In this document: piece by piece, positions 1-10,478 of the stretch
Layout: every line of letters starts with the position of its first letter
Numbering within the stretch: position 1 is the first letter of the stretch
Source of the DNA: Intrasporangium oryzae NRRL B-24470
GTDB lineage: Bacteria > Actinomycetota > Actinomycetes > Actinomycetales > Dermatophilaceae
DNA length: 62,464 bases
Reading direction: 5' to 3'
NCBI RefSeq assembly: GCF_000576595.1
Contig: NZ_AWSA01000027.1
Coordinates: forward strand, 1-62,464
Notes under the pieces: model-generated
The model's database searches: none
What the model saw: the letters and a program-made list of their open reading frames with translations, nothing else
Told to the model about the DNA's origin: nothing
Translations under genes and position numbers: made by a program

Positions 1-1024
1 GGTAGGGGGCGGGGCCGGCGTCCCGGGGCGCTGGCACGAAGGCCGTCCTGGGGTCGGCGGTCTGGCCTCCGTTGGCGCCCGCCGCGCCGAAGGCGGTGGC
101 CGCTCCGGGCCCGGGCATCATCGCGGTGCCGGCGCCGGCGCGAAGGACGGAGGTCGGGTCGGCCACGGGAAGTGCCTGGGTGGCAGGGGCGGGCGCCGGA
201 TCGGAACGCCGCAGCGCCGCCCCCATCGCATCCGCGTCGGGGTAGCGGTCGCCGACCGCCTTGGCCGTGGCGCGGATGACGACCTCGTCGAGGCTCGGGG
301 GCACGCCTGCGACCCGGGAGCCGGGGGCCGGGACGGGCTCGGTGAGGTGGCGCATCGCGATCGCGACCGGGGCGTCACCCTCGAAGGGCACGGAGCCCGT
401 GAGCATCTGGAAGAGGAGGATGCCGAGCGAGTAGAGGTCGGATGCCGGGCTCGCCGCCTGACCGCGCGCCTGCTCGGGCGCGACGTACGCCGCCGTGCCC
501 ATGACCGTGCCGGTGTCGGTCAGGGAGGCCTGGCCGAGCGCCTGGGCGATGCCGAAGTCGGTGACCTTCACGGTGCCGTCGGGCCGGACGATGACGTTGC
601 CGGGCTTGATGTCGCGGTGGACGACGCCGGCCCGGTGGGCCACGGCGAGCGCGTCGCAGACCTGCCCGGCGACGTGCGCGGCCTCGGCGGGGCTGAGCCG
701 GCCGCGTGCCCGGATGAGCCGCGCGAGGTCGGAGCCGGTGACGTACTCCATGACGATGAAGTGGGTGGAGCCGTCGACGCCGTAGTCGTAGACCTGGGCG
801 ATGTTGGGGTGGGACAGCCCGGCGGCCGTGAGGGCCTCGCGGCGGAAGCGCTCGACGAAGTCGGGCGAGCCGGCGAAACCGGGTGCGAGAACCTTCACCG
901 CCACCTGCCGGCCGAGGCGCTCGTCGAGGGCGAGGTGGACCTCGCCCATGCCGCCGACGGCGAGACGCTGCTGCAGCGTGTAGCGCTGGGCGAGGCGGGC
1001 TGCGGGGGACGAGTCGACGGGCAT
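1..1024 (-). CDS. Ser/Thr protein kinase, PknB/Hanks type (3' end outside window)
   Basis: Reading leftward from ATG 1024, 341 residues are visible and the gene runs off the left edge. The kinase domain fills about residues 12-270: glycine loop GGMGEV, the VAIK-type lysine in VAVKVL, catalytic loop HRDIKPGN, DFG in VTDFGIA, and APE in VAPEQA. After it comes a Pro/Ala-rich linker, as in actinobacterial PknB-like receptor kinases; any membrane and sensor part lies outside. The family phosphorylates Ser/Thr on cell-wall and division proteins. A TAGGCT box 8 nt before the ATG suggests a leaderless mRNA. The visible part contains no transmembrane helix, so a soluble kinase cannot be excluded. Confidence 0.9.
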   Translation of the reverse strand, partial: MPVDSSPAARLAQRYTLQQRLAVGGMGEVHLALDERLGRQVAVKVLAPGFAGSPDFVERFRREALTAAGLSHPNIAQVYDYGVDGSTHFIVMEYVTGSDLARLIRARGRLSPAEAAHVAGQVCDALAVAHRAGVVHRDIKPGNVIVRPDGTVKVTDFGIAQALGQASLTDTGTVMGTAAYVAPEQARGQAASPASDLYSLGILLFQMLTGSVPFEGDAPVAIAMRHLTEPVPAPGSRVAGVPPSLDEVVIRATAKAVGDRYPDADAMGAALRRSDPAPAPATQALPVADPTSVLRAGAGTAMMPGPGAATAFGAAGANGGQTADPRTAFVPAPRDAGPAPY

Positions 1025-1032
1025 GGTGCAAG

Positions 1033-1038
1033 AGCCTA
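1033..1038 (-). promoter_or_regulatory. -10 box TAGGCT, leaderless kinase start
   Basis: TAGGCT read on the minus strand lies 8 nt before ATG 1024. No Shine-Dalgarno sequence lies in those 8 nt, so transcription probably starts at or next to the start codon. Confidence 0.45.
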
Positions 1039-1109
1039 AGGGAGGCGACTGGGCGTGGGCCACACGACGGGGCCGTCAGTGCCCGCCCGTTCGGGAGGAA
1101 GGGCGCGGC

Positions 1110-1336
1110 TCAGCGGGGCAGGCCGCTGGCGCGCCAGCCGCCGGTCGTGCGCGAGGGACCGAGGAGGCGCCACGAGGGGTCGGACCACGCCGACGGGTGC
1201 GTGTCGTGCTCCTCCGGCGCGCCGCCGACAGCCGAGAGGACGGCGACGAGCGCCGCGACCTCCTCTGCGGTCGGCGACCCCGTGACGACCCGGATCGCGG
1301 GCGGCGCGGGGTCGGCCGCCGTGGACTGGTCGGCGC

Positions 1337-1340
<4 letters not shown>
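1110..1340 (-). CDS. accE: acyl-CoA carboxylase epsilon subunit
   Basis: A 76-residue protein starting at GTG 1340; the start overlaps the accD stop as GTGA, so the two are translationally coupled. It shows the ACC-epsilon pattern: an [20 protein letters not shown]-like beta-alpha segment at residues 14-33, then a Trp-rich end, WSDPSWRLL and [10 protein letters not shown]. Epsilon subunits stabilise actinobacterial acetyl/propionyl-CoA carboxylase holoenzymes by binding the carboxyltransferase made by the preceding gene. The N-terminal 13 residues are low-complexity Ala/Pro. The family is short and divergent, so recognition rests on the C-terminal motif and on position. Confidence 0.85.
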
Positions 1341-2980
<1,640 letters not shown>

Positions 2981-2987
2981 GCGCCGC

Positions 2988-2997
2988 ACTCTAGCCT
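2988..2997. promoter_or_regulatory. overlapping divergent -10 boxes for accD and birA
   Basis: ACTCTAGCCT carries TAGCCT for birA on the plus strand (2992-2997, 7 nt before GTG 3005) and TAGAGT for accD on the minus strand (2988-2993, 7 nt before ATG 2980). The two boxes share the base pairs 2992-2993. The whole intergenic space is 24 bp, so both mRNAs are probably leaderless and the promoters mutually exclusive. Confidence 0.55.
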
Positions 2998-3004
2998 TGT
3001 CCGC

Positions 3005-3895
3005 GTGCGTATCCCCCTCGACGTGAAGACCGTCCGTGAGGGGTTGGTCACTCCCGGCCGGCCCTGGCGCGACGTGGAGTTCCATGCCGTTCTCGGCTCT
3101 ACCAACGACCGCGCCCGGGAGATCGTCACGACGTTCCCGCGCGGGACGTATGCCGCCGGGCCCGGCCCCGTCGTAGGCCCCCTCTGGCGGGTCGTCCTCA
3201 CCGACCACCAGACCGGCGGGCGGGGGCGGCTCGGTCGCGTCTGGTCCGTGCCCGACCGCGCGTCCGTCGCCGTCTCGGCCGTCGTGCCCGTCGCGCGGCT
3301 CGAGGACGCCGGGTGGCTGCCGCTCCTCGCGGGGCTGGCCCTCTCGCGGGCGATCCGGACGGTCACCGCCGGGGCGGGGCACCCCGTCGAGCCGCACCTC
3401 AAGTGGCCCAACGACGTCCTCCTCGCCGACGACGCCGACCGCAAGGTGAGCGGCATCCTCTGTGAGCTCGTGACCGTGCCCGGGGCTCCGGGTGGCCACG
3501 CGGTCATCGTCGGCACCGGCGTCAACATCGACCAGACCCGGGAGGAGCTGCCCGTCGACACGGCGACCTCGCTCGCCCTCGCGGGCGCCTCGGTCCGCCG
3601 CGAGGACCTCGTCGTCGCCTACCTGCGCGAGCTCGAACCGCTCGTCCTGGCGCTCGCCGAGGCCGGCGAGACGGGCGGCCCGGCGGGCGCGGAGGACGGG
3701 AGGGCGGCATACCGCCTGGCCTGCTCGACGATCGGTGCCGACGTTCGGGTCCACCTCCCTTCGGAGGACGTGGAGGGGGTGGCGACCGGCGTCGACGACG
3801 CCGGCGCCCTCCTCGTGGAGACCCCGACGGGGGTGCGAGCGTTCGCCGCGGGAGACGTCGTCCACGTGCGGCGCCGCCGGTCGCGGGTGGAATGA
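3005..3895 (+). CDS. birA: biotin-[acetyl-CoA-carboxylase] ligase
   Basis: A 296-residue group I biotin protein ligase without the N-terminal DNA-binding domain. It activates biotin with ATP and attaches it to the biotin carboxyl carrier of acyl-CoA carboxylases. Visible motifs: GSTNDRA near the N-terminus, the biotin-loop [11 protein letters not shown], the catalytic KWPNDVLL, and GTGVNID. The C-terminal approx. 60 residues form the small SH3-like domain. GTG 3005 is chosen because TAGCCT sits 7 nt upstream and no earlier in-frame start gives a better family alignment. The stop is 7 nt before the cyclase ATG, so the two are probably co-transcribed. Confidence 0.93.
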   Translation: MRIPLDVKTVREGLVTPGRPWRDVEFHAVLGSTNDRAREIVTTFPRGTYAAGPGPVVGPLWRVVLTDHQTGGRGRLGRVWSVPDRASVAVSAVVPVARLEDAGWLPLLAGLALSRAIRTVTAGAGHPVEPHLKWPNDVLLADDADRKVSGILCELVTVPGAPGGHAVIVGTGVNIDQTREELPVDTATSLALAGASVRREDLVVAYLRELEPLVLALAEAGETGGPAGAEDGRAAYRLACSTIGADVRVHLPSEDVEGVATGVDDAGALLVETPTGVRAFAAGDVVHVRRRRSRVE

Positions 3896-3902
3896 TCGGA
3901 GC

Positions 3903-5078
3903 ATGACCGAGGACGGCAACGTGGCGGCGGGTACCGGGGCGCCGGCCGACGCGGCCGCCGCGCCGGCCGCCGGTGTGTCCGATGCACCTGGTGCACCTGG
4001 GGCGCCTGGGGCGCCGTCGATCGGCGTGGGCGGGGGACACGACTTCACCGAGCAGCTCCTCGGCCGGCCCCTCGCCCTGCGGCGCCGCGACGTCAGCCGC
4101 GGCGCGGAGGTCTCGCTCCTCTCGGCCCGCAAGTTCTGGCACGCCCTCGGCTTCCCCGTCGTCAACACCGACGACGAGCTGTTCACCGAGGCGGACCAGC
4201 GGGCCCTGCAGTCGGTCGCCGAGCTCGTGCGCGAGGGCCTGCTCGACGAGACGACGGCCCTGTCGCTCACCCGGGCCTTCGCGCGGTCGGCCGACCGCCT
4301 CGCCGGATGGCAGTCCCAGCTCATCGCCGAGGCCGTCGAGTCGGAGATGTCCGCGGCGCTCGCAGCCGGTGGGGAGCAGCCGGGCGAGGGCGACGAGGCC
4401 GAGACGCGCTCGGTGCCCACCCTCGAGACCGCGACGGAGACCGCGCGGCGCCTCACCCTCCTCGCCGACCGGCTCGAGCCCCTCCTCGTCTACGCGTGGC
4501 GGCGCCACCTGTCGGCGACCGTCTCGCGGATGATGGCCGACGCCGACCCAGAGTCGTACGGCCTGACGAAGATGCGCTCGGTCGGCTTCGCCGACCTCGT
4601 CAGCTTCACCTCGCTCGTCCGCAAGATGTCCGAGCGCGACCTCGCGCGGCTCGTCTCCCGGTTCGAGGCCCTGTCGGCCGACGTCATCACCGCCCATGGC
4701 GGGCGACTCATCAAGACCGTCGGCGACGAGGTCCTCTTCACCACCGTCGGGGCGGCGCCAGCGGCCGCGATCGCCCTCGACCTCGTCGAGACCATGAGCG
4801 ACGACGACCTGCTGCCCGACGTCCGCGTCGGGATGGCCCGGGGGCCGATCATCTCCCGCCTCGGCGACGTCTTCGGGACGACGGTCAACCGCGCGTCGCG
4901 GCTCACCGCCGTCGCCCAGGCCGGCTCGGTCCTCGTCGACGCGACGCTCGCCCGCGAGCTCGCCACGCTCTCCGGCTTCGTCCTCACCGGCCAGCGCCGC
5001 CGCATCCTGCGCGGCGTCGGCCCGGTCTCGCCGTCCCTGCTCCGCCGCGCCCCGGCCACCGGCCGCCGCGCGACCTGA
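3903..5078 (+). CDS. class III adenylate/guanylate cyclase
   Basis: A 391-residue soluble cyclase. Residues 1-45 are Ala/Pro/Gly-rich low complexity with a GAPGAPGAP run. Residues about 50-200 resemble the adenylate-cyclase regulatory domain of actinobacterial enzymes (Rv2212-like). The catalytic domain starts near residue 225: first metal Asp in FADLVSFTS, second metal Asp in KTVGDEVLF (preceded by the purine-pocket Lys), and transition-state Asn/Arg in NRASRL. All catalytic residues appear present, so an active cyclic-AMP synthase is likely; substrate preference cannot be settled by eye. It follows birA by 7 nt. Confidence 0.9.
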   Translation: MTEDGNVAAGTGAPADAAAAPAAGVSDAPGAPGAPGAPSIGVGGGHDFTEQLLGRPLALRRRDVSRGAEVSLLSARKFWHALGFPVVNTDDELFTEADQRALQSVAELVREGLLDETTALSLTRAFARSADRLAGWQSQLIAEAVESEMSAALAAGGEQPGEGDEAETRSVPTLETATETARRLTLLADRLEPLLVYAWRRHLSATVSRMMADADPESYGLTKMRSVGFADLVSFTSLVRKMSERDLARLVSRFEALSADVITAHGGRLIKTVGDEVLFTTVGAAPAAAIALDLVETMSDDDLLPDVRVGMARGPIISRLGDVFGTTVNRASRLTAVAQAGSVLVDATLARELATLSGFVLTGQRRRILRGVGPVSPSLLRRAPATGRRAT

Positions 5079-5100
5079 CCCCGCAACCAGGAGAGCCCGT

Positions 5101-5904
5101 ATGCCGTCCAGCCCGTCCCTCGTCCGCGTCGAGCGACTCACCGACCCGGGTCTCGAGCACGTCGCCGAGCTCGTCCTCGACCGTCCGGAGGCGCTCAACG
5201 CCGTCTCCACCGACATGGCCAGGGCGATCGCCGCTGCGACCGCGCAGGTTGCCGCCGACGACTCGGTGCGGTGCGTCGTGCTGACGTCGAGCCACCCGAA
5301 GGCCTTCTGCGTGGGTGCCGACCTCAAGGAGCGCAACGCCTTCACCGACGCCGACCTGATGGAGCAGCGCCCGGTCGCGCGAGCGGCATATGGCGGCGTC
5401 CTCGCGCTCCCGATGCCGGCGATCGCGGCCGTCGACGGGTTCGCCCTCGGGGGCGGCTTCGAGCTCGCCCTCTCGTGCGACGTCATCGTCGCCGGTGAGG
5501 AGGCCCTCGTCGGGCTCCCCGAGGTCGGGGTCGGGGTCATCCCGGGCGGCGGCGGCACCCAGCTGCTCGTCCGGCGGGTCGGCTGGTCGCGGGCCGCACG
5601 CGCCATCTTCACCGCGGCCAGGATGCCCGCCCGTGAGGCCCACGAGCTCGGTGCCGTCGACGAGGTCGTCCCGGCCGGGACCGCCCGCGACCGGGCGCTC
5701 GCGCTCGCGCGGACCATCGCGGCCAACTCACCCGTCGGGCTGCGCAGCGCCAAGCGCGCCATGCGCCTCGGCGCCGACGTCGACCTCGCCGCCGGTCTCG
5801 AGATCGAGGACGCGTGCTGGCGGGCCACGGCGTTCTCGGGCGACCGCCGGGAGGGGGTCGCGGCCTTCGCCGAGAAGCGCACCCCGGTCTGGCCGGGCCG
5901 CTGA
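5101..5904 (+). CDS. enoyl-CoA hydratase/isomerase
   Basis: A 267-residue crotonase-fold protein that hydrates 2-enoyl-CoA in beta-oxidation. The CoA-binding stretch FCVGADLKERN, the oxyanion loop FALGGGFELALSCD (first Glu) and LPEVGVGVIPGGGG (second Glu) are all present, so hydratase rather than a degenerate member is likely. AGGAGAG lies 6 nt before ATG 5101. It follows the cyclase by 22 bp and precedes a regulatory operon. The start codon itself lies inside a copy of the GTATGCCG octamer (5099-5106). Confidence 0.92.
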   Translation: MPSSPSLVRVERLTDPGLEHVAELVLDRPEALNAVSTDMARAIAAATAQVAADDSVRCVVLTSSHPKAFCVGADLKERNAFTDADLMEQRPVARAAYGGVLALPMPAIAAVDGFALGGGFELALSCDVIVAGEEALVGLPEVGVGVIPGGGGTQLLVRRVGWSRAARAIFTAARMPAREAHELGAVDEVVPAGTARDRALALARTIAANSPVGLRSAKRAMRLGADVDLAAGLEIEDACWRATAFSGDRREGVAAFAEKRTPVWPGR

Positions 5905-5949
5905 GGCGGCTCGCCCTGGCGGTCGAGGTGCGCGCCTGCAGGATGTCGG

Positions 5950-5955
5950 TAGGCT
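5950..5955 (+). promoter_or_regulatory. candidate -10 box TAGGCT of the two-component operon
   Basis: TAGGCT in the 175-bp gap before the response-regulator gene would give a leader of roughly 115 nt. No convincing -35 was seen. Confidence 0.3.
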
Positions 5956-5981
5956 GCGGACCGCCGGGGCCCGACAACCCA

Positions 5982-5998
5982 GTGCCCGATCCGGGCAC
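5982..5998. promoter_or_regulatory. perfect inverted repeat, operator or hairpin
   Basis: GTGCCCG-ATC-CGGGCAC is a perfect 7-bp inverted repeat with a 3-bp centre. It lies immediately before the 11-bp tandem repeats upstream of the response-regulator gene. It could be an operator or an RNA hairpin. Confidence 0.4.
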
Positions 5999-6042
5999 GA
6001 GCAGGACACCAGCAGGACTCGAGCGGGACCCGAGCAGAGCGC
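5999..6042 (+). repeat. four tandem 11-bp repeats upstream of a response regulator
   Basis: Four consecutive 11-bp units (GAGCAGGACAC, CAGCAGGACTC, GAGCGGGACCC, GAGCAGAGCGC) run from 5999 to 6042, 37 bp before the ATG of an OmpR/PhoB-type regulator. An 11-bp direct-repeat period matches the binding geometry of this regulator family, so an autoregulatory site is plausible. Confidence 0.5.
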
Positions 6043-6079
6043 GACATCAGAGCGTGACGACGATGCGAAGGACGGTGAC

Positions 6080-6757
6080 ATGACCCGAGTGCTCCTGGCC
6101 GAGGACGACCCCGCCATCTCGGAGCCCCTGGCCCGTGCCCTCCGTCGTGAGGGCTACGAGGTCGACGTGCGCGAGGACGGCGCCGCCGCCCTTGAGGGCG
6201 CCAAGGAGAACCCCGACCTCGTCCTGCTCGACCTCGGCCTGCCCCGGATCGATGGGCTCGAGGTCTGCCGCCGCATCCGTGCCGAGGGCCGCACGATCCC
6301 CGTCCTCATCCTCACCGCGCGGGCCGACGAGGTCGACACGGTCGTCGGGCTGGACGCGGGCGCCGACGACTATGTCACCAAGCCCTTCCGTCTCGCCGAG
6401 CTCCTCGCCCGCGTCCGGGCCCTGCTGCGGCGCACCCCGAACGAGGTGGTCGTCACGGGAGAGCTCGTCCGGATCGACTCCGACGGCCGCCGCGCGTGGT
6501 TCAAGGGGATCCCGCTCCAGCTGACGGCCAAGGAGTTCGACGTGCTCCGCGTCCTCGTGCGCGAGCAGGGCAAGGTCGTGACCCGCGAACAGCTCATGCG
6601 CGAGGTCTGGGACACGGCGTGGTTCGGCTCGACGAAGACCCTCGACATGCACATCTCGGTGCTGCGCCGAAAGCTCGGCGACGACGCCACCTCCCCGCAG
6701 TACATCGCGACCGTCCGCGGGCTCGGCTTCCGGTTCGAGCGACCCCAGGCCGAGTGA
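6080..6757 (+). CDS. OmpR/PhoB-family response regulator
   Basis: A 225-residue two-domain regulator. The receiver domain (about 1-120) has the acidic pair AEDDP, phospho-acceptor Asp51 in LVLLDLGLPRIDG, the Thr of LILTARAD, and the conserved Lys of DYVTKPF. The C-terminal winged helix (about 130-225) carries LTAKEFDVLRVLV and ISVLRRKLGDD, typical of PhoB/MtrA DNA-binding domains. Preceded by AAGGACGG. The stop overlaps the GTG of the kinase gene by 4 nt, marking them as a pair. The 11-bp tandem repeats just upstream may be its own binding site. The signal is unknown. Confidence 0.93.
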   Translation: MTRVLLAEDDPAISEPLARALRREGYEVDVREDGAAALEGAKENPDLVLLDLGLPRIDGLEVCRRIRAEGRTIPVLILTARADEVDTVVGLDAGADDYVTKPFRLAELLARVRALLRRTPNEVVVTGELVRIDSDGRRAWFKGIPLQLTAKEFDVLRVLVREQGKVVTREQLMREVWDTAWFGSTKTLDMHISVLRRKLGDDATSPQYIATVRGLGFRFERPQAE

Positions 6758-7788
6758 CCGTGCGGGCGCTGCTCGACCGCTTGGCCGTCATCGGCGCCGC
6801 CGTGACGGCCAGCCTCCTCGTGCTCGTCACGACGGGGGTGGTGTGGTGGTTCGTCACCGAGCGCCCCGCGGTCCTGCGCGACTGGATCGAGAACGACCCC
6901 CTTGTCGGCGTGGCCCGCTTCGGCGTCGTCCTGCTCGCCGCGGGGGCGATCTGCGCCGTGGCGGGCACGCTCGCCACCGTGCGCCTCCGCCGGCGGGTCG
7001 AGCGCTCCTCCGCCGAGCTCGTCAACCTCGCCACCCGGTTCGCCGCTGGGCAGGCCCGCCTCGCCCCGGTGCGGTCCGGCATCGCCGAGCTCGACACCGT
7101 CTCCGACGTCATGACCCGGCGTGCGCACGACATGACGCGCTCCCTCGCGGCCGAGCGGGACTTCGCCGCCGATGCGTCGCACCAGCTGCGCACACCGCTC
7201 ACCGCGCTCCTCATGCGACTCGAGGAGATCTCCGACACCGACGACGCCGAGGTCGTCAAGGAGGAGGCGACGATCGCGATCGCCCAGGTCGAACGGCTCA
7301 CCCGCGTCGTCGACGACCTCCTCGGGCGCACCCGGAGCACGGCCGGTCCACCGCCTGTCGTCTCGCTCGACTCGGTCATCGCGGCCCTCCAGCGCGAGTG
7401 GCAGCCGGCGTTCGAGCAGGCGCGCCGCTCGGTCCGGGTCCGGGGCGAGCGGGGCCTGTTCGTCCGGTCCACGCCCGTCGCCCTTTCGCAGGTGCTCTCG
7501 ACCCTCCTCGAGAACTCCCTCGTCCACGGCCGCGGCACCGTCGACGTCCACGCCCGCAGGTCGGGCCCGTCGGTCATCGTCGAGGTGAGCGACCAGGGCG
7601 AGGGTGTGCCCGCCTCGATGGCGCCGCACATCTTCGAGCGGTCCGTGAGCAGCGGCGCAGGGGGGAGCACCGGGCTGGGCCTCGCCCTCGCGCGCGACCT
7701 CGCCGAGGCCAACGGCGGACGTCTCGACCTCGTCCAGGCGCAGCCCGCCCGCTTCGCGCTCTTCCTGTCCGAGGCCGAGTCCGTGTGA
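6754..7788 (+). CDS. sensor histidine kinase
   Basis: A 344-residue membrane kinase starting at GTG 6754, overlapping the regulator stop (GTGA). Two hydrophobic helices (about 10-30 and 48-72) flank a very short extracytoplasmic loop of about 20 residues, so it may sense within the membrane. A HAMP-like linker leads to the H-box FAADASHQLRTPLT with phosphorylated His near 143. The ATP-binding part has an N-box-like LSTLLENSLVHG, G1-box DQGEGVP and G2-box GSTGLGLALA. It should phosphorylate Asp51 of the upstream regulator. A second in-frame GTG at 6760 is an alternative start. Confidence 0.93.
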   Translation: MTVRALLDRLAVIGAAVTASLLVLVTTGVVWWFVTERPAVLRDWIENDPLVGVARFGVVLLAAGAICAVAGTLATVRLRRRVERSSAELVNLATRFAAGQARLAPVRSGIAELDTVSDVMTRRAHDMTRSLAAERDFAADASHQLRTPLTALLMRLEEISDTDDAEVVKEEATIAIAQVERLTRVVDDLLGRTRSTAGPPPVVSLDSVIAALQREWQPAFEQARRSVRVRGERGLFVRSTPVALSQVLSTLLENSLVHGRGTVDVHARRSGPSVIVEVSDQGEGVPASMAPHIFERSVSSGAGGSTGLGLALARDLAEANGGRLDLVQAQPARFALFLSEAESV

Positions 7789-7816
7789 CGCACCGGGTCT
7801 CCCCAGACTCGCGGGG

Positions 7817-7822
7817 TAGGGT
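7817..7822 (+). promoter_or_regulatory. -10 box TAGGGT, leaderless GtrA-family start
   Basis: TAGGGT lies 7 nt before GTG 7830 with no ribosome site between them. Confidence 0.45.
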
Positions 7823-7829
7823 CCCCACT

Positions 7830-8504
7830 GTGAGGCGCCTGCGTGAGTACCTGTTCGTGCGCCACCGCCACAACTGGGTGCTGCTCCTGCGTTTCGGGCT
7901 GGTGGGCGTCTCCGGCGTGTTCGTCAACATGCTGACGCTCATCGTCGTCAAGAGGCTCGGGCCGCCCTTCGACCAGGCGATCGTCGGCGTGCCCGGCACC
8001 GAGTTCAACGTCCGGTGGTACCACGTCTACTCGACCATCGCCTTTCTTGTCGCCAACCTCTGGAACTTCCAGCTCAACCGGTCGTGGACCTTCCGCAGCG
8101 ACCACCACGCCCCGTGGTGGCGGGAGTACTGGCCCTTCCTCACCGTCGGGCTGCTCGGCCAGGTCGTCGGCCTGGGCCTGCTGACCCTCCTCATGCACCC
8201 CGACTCCGCACTCGCCCTGCCGACCTCGCTGCTGGACGACTCGACCGGCCTGCGGACCCGGCTCTACTGGGCCCAGCTCATCGTCATCGCCGTCGTCACG
8301 CCGCTGTCGTTCGTGCTCAACAAGCTGTGGACCTTCGCCGCCGTGCGCACGCACCACCCCGACCTCGCCGACCCGGTCCACGCCGACGAGATGCTCGCCG
8401 AGGTGGACGACGAACCGGTGCCGGGCGCCACGGTCGGTTCCTCGTCCGATGCCCTCCCCATCGGGGGAGTCGAGCCGGGCGGCGACCGAGGCTCAGACCG
8501 GTAG
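7830..8504 (+). CDS. GtrA-family membrane protein
   Basis: A 224-residue protein with four predicted membrane helices in GtrA spacing: VLLLRFGLVGVSGVFVNMLT, a second near residue 66 followed by the conserved NFQLNRSWTF, and two more (GLLGQVVGLGLLTLL; IVIAVVTPLSFVLNKLWTF). GtrA proteins are thought to flip or bind polyprenyl-phosphate-linked sugars for cell-surface glycans, including actinobacterial arabinogalactan. The C-terminal 40 residues are acidic and disordered. GTG 7830 is favoured by the -10 box 7 nt upstream. It lies 41 bp after the histidine kinase gene but probably has its own promoter. Confidence 0.88.
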   Translation: MRRLREYLFVRHRHNWVLLLRFGLVGVSGVFVNMLTLIVVKRLGPPFDQAIVGVPGTEFNVRWYHVYSTIAFLVANLWNFQLNRSWTFRSDHHAPWWREYWPFLTVGLLGQVVGLGLLTLLMHPDSALALPTSLLDDSTGLRTRLYWAQLIVIAVVTPLSFVLNKLWTFAAVRTHHPDLADPVHADEMLAEVDDEPVPGATVGSSSDALPIGGVEPGGDRGSDR

Positions 8505-8526
8505 GAGGAGAACGCCCGGCGCCGAC

Positions 8527-8532
8527 TACGCT
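8527..8532 (+). promoter_or_regulatory. -10 box TACGCT, leaderless purK start
   Basis: TACGCT lies 8 nt before GTG 8541, which favours this start over the in-frame TTG at 8532. Confidence 0.45.
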
Positions 8533-8540
8533 TGGGCCAC

Positions 8541-9734
8541 GTGAGCCAGCCCAAGCGCGCCCCCGGAGGGTTCCCCGTCGTCGGTGTCGTCGGCGGCGGA
8601 CAGCTCGCCCGGATGATGCAGTCCCCAGCAGTCGGCCTCGGCATCCAGCTGTCGGTCCTCGCCGAGAGCGAGCTGGCCGCGGCGGCGCTCGTCGTGCCGA
8701 GCTCGCCCGTCGGCGAGCACACTGACCTCGACACCGTCCTCGCCTTCGCCCGGCAGTGCGACGTCGTCACCTTCGACCACGAGCACGTCCCGCAGGAGGT
8801 CCTCGAGGCCCTGGAGGCGAACGGCGTGGCGATCCACCCCACCCGGTCGGCCCTGCGTTTCGCCCAGGACAAGCTCGCCATGCGTGAGCGCCTGAGCGGC
8901 CTCGACATCGCCTGCCCCCGCTGGCAGCGGGCCCGGACCGCGGCCGAGGTGACGGCCTTCGGCGACGAGGTCGGGTGGCCGATCATCGCCAAGACACCCC
9001 GGGGAGGCTACGACGGCAAGGGTGTGACCGTCGCCCGCTCCGCTGACGACCTCGCCGAGTGGCTCGCCCTCGTCGGGCAGCCGGGTGCGCTCGAGGACGG
9101 TCTCCTCCTCGAGGAGAAGGTCGCGTTCACGCGAGAGCTCGCCGTCCTCATCGCGCGCAGCCCCTCGGGGCAGGCGGCCGCGTGGCCGGTCGTCGAGACC
9201 GTCCAGACCGACGGAATCTGCACCGAGGTCCTCGCACCGGCCCCCCACCTCGACCCGACTCTCGCCTCGGTCGCGACCGCGGCGGCGCTTCGCATCGCGG
9301 GCGAGCTCGACGTGACGGGGGTCCTCGCGGTCGAGATGTTCGAGGTCCGCGCCGAGGACGGGAGCCCGGCCTACGTCGTCAACGAGCTCGCGATGCGCCC
9401 CCACAACAGCGGCCACTGGAGTATCGACGGCGCCGTGACCGGGCAGTTCGAGCAGCACCTGCGCGCGGTGCTCGACCTTCCCCTCGGCGACCCGCGCCCG
9501 CGCTCCCCCTGGACGGTCATGGCCAACGTGCTCGGCGGCGACTACGAGGAGCTCTACCCGGCCTACCGCCACATCATGGCTCGCGACCCCGGCGCCAAGG
9601 TCCACGTCTACGGCAAGGGCGTCCGCCCGGGGCGCAAGATCGGGCATGTCAACGTCAGCTCGACCGACCTCGTGGACGCGCGCGAGCGCGCACGCCACGC
9701 GGCGGACTACCTCAGAGGAGTGATCACCGAATGA
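8541..9734 (+). CDS. purK: 5-(carboxyamino)imidazole ribonucleotide synthase
   Basis: A 397-residue ATP-grasp enzyme that makes N5-CAIR from AIR, bicarbonate and ATP in purine synthesis. Visible signatures: [11 protein letters not shown] at the N-terminus, [20 protein letters not shown] in the ATP-grasp lid, [15 protein letters not shown], and the catalytic [15 protein letters not shown]. Length is normal for the family. The stop overlaps the purE ATG (ATGA), so PurK and PurE are translationally coupled, fitting their consecutive reactions. GTG 8541 is chosen by the leaderless-type -10 box. Confidence 0.96.
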   Translation: MSQPKRAPGGFPVVGVVGGGQLARMMQSPAVGLGIQLSVLAESELAAAALVVPSSPVGEHTDLDTVLAFARQCDVVTFDHEHVPQEVLEALEANGVAIHPTRSALRFAQDKLAMRERLSGLDIACPRWQRARTAAEVTAFGDEVGWPIIAKTPRGGYDGKGVTVARSADDLAEWLALVGQPGALEDGLLLEEKVAFTRELAVLIARSPSGQAAAWPVVETVQTDGICTEVLAPAPHLDPTLASVATAAALRIAGELDVTGVLAVEMFEVRAEDGSPAYVVNELAMRPHNSGHWSIDGAVTGQFEQHLRAVLDLPLGDPRPRSPWTVMANVLGGDYEELYPAYRHIMARDPGAKVHVYGKGVRPGRKIGHVNVSSTDLVDARERARHAADYLRGVITE

Positions 9735-10303
9735 CCGAGGCCTCGCGCGCTGCGGATGCCACCTCCCTCGCCGCACCCGCCGGAGCACCGGTCGTCGGCA
9801 TCGTCATGGGCAGCGACAGCGACTGGCCCGTCATGCAGGAGGCGGCGCGGGCCCTCGAGGAGTTCGGGATCCCCTACGAGGCGGACGTCGTCTCAGCGCA
9901 CCGGATGCCCGACGAGATGATCGCCTACGGCCAGTCCGCGGGCGGCCGCGGCCTGCGCGTCGTCATCGCCGGCGCCGGGGGAGCAGCCCACCTGCCGGGG
10001 ATGCTCGCCTCGGTGACGCCCCTGCCTGTCGTCGGCGTCCCCGTCCCGCTCAGGTACCTCGACGGGATGGACTCCCTGCTCTCGATCGTCCAGATGCCGG
10101 CGGGCGTCCCCGTCGCCACCGTCTCGATCGGCGGTGCCCGAAACGCCGGGCTGCTCGCCGCACGGATCGTCGGCACCGGCGGCGACGCGCTCGCCCTGGC
10201 CGTCCGCGAGCGGATGGTCGCCTTCCAGGCGGACCTCCGCGACCAGGCCCACGCCAAGGGCGCGGCCCTGCGCGAGCAGGTCGCCCGCGGCCTCACGTCC
10301 TGA
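9731..10303 (+). CDS. purE: N5-carboxyaminoimidazole ribonucleotide mutase
   Basis: A 190-residue class I PurE that shifts the carboxylate of N5-CAIR to give CAIR. The signature loops are GSDSDWPVM (phosphate binding), [10 protein letters not shown] with the catalytic His, and [11 protein letters not shown]. The N-terminal 20 residues are a variable Ala-rich extension. ATGA overlap with purK shows coupling. No purine genes follow; the next gene is a membrane acyltransferase after 175 bp. Confidence 0.96.
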   Translation: MTEASRAADATSLAAPAGAPVVGIVMGSDSDWPVMQEAARALEEFGIPYEADVVSAHRMPDEMIAYGQSAGGRGLRVVIAGAGGAAHLPGMLASVTPLPVVGVPVPLRYLDGMDSLLSIVQMPAGVPVATVSIGGARNAGLLAARIVGTGGDALALAVRERMVAFQADLRDQAHAKGAALREQVARGLTS

Positions 10304-10478
10304 GCACGCCGCGCGGGTGGTCCCGGACCTGATGGCCCTCGGGCTGCCTGGGGGCGCCTGATCGGAGCCCGTCGCGCAGCCTCTGCGGAGTGGGACCAAA
10401 TCCTCTGGGTGCCCGGGGCGCCTCGCCGTACGCTCGCGGCGAGGAGACATCCGGTGGAGGTGCCACAAGGAGGACCCC

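Noticed and set aside
375-1031. Minus-strand 218-codon Arg/Pro-rich frame
   Set aside because: It is a +1 shadow of the kinase, whose true frame has all Hanks motifs.
3970-4015. GAPGAPGAP run as a collagen-like domain in the cyclase
   Set aside because: Only about four triplets; a low-complexity tail encoded by a short DNA repeat, not a collagen helix.
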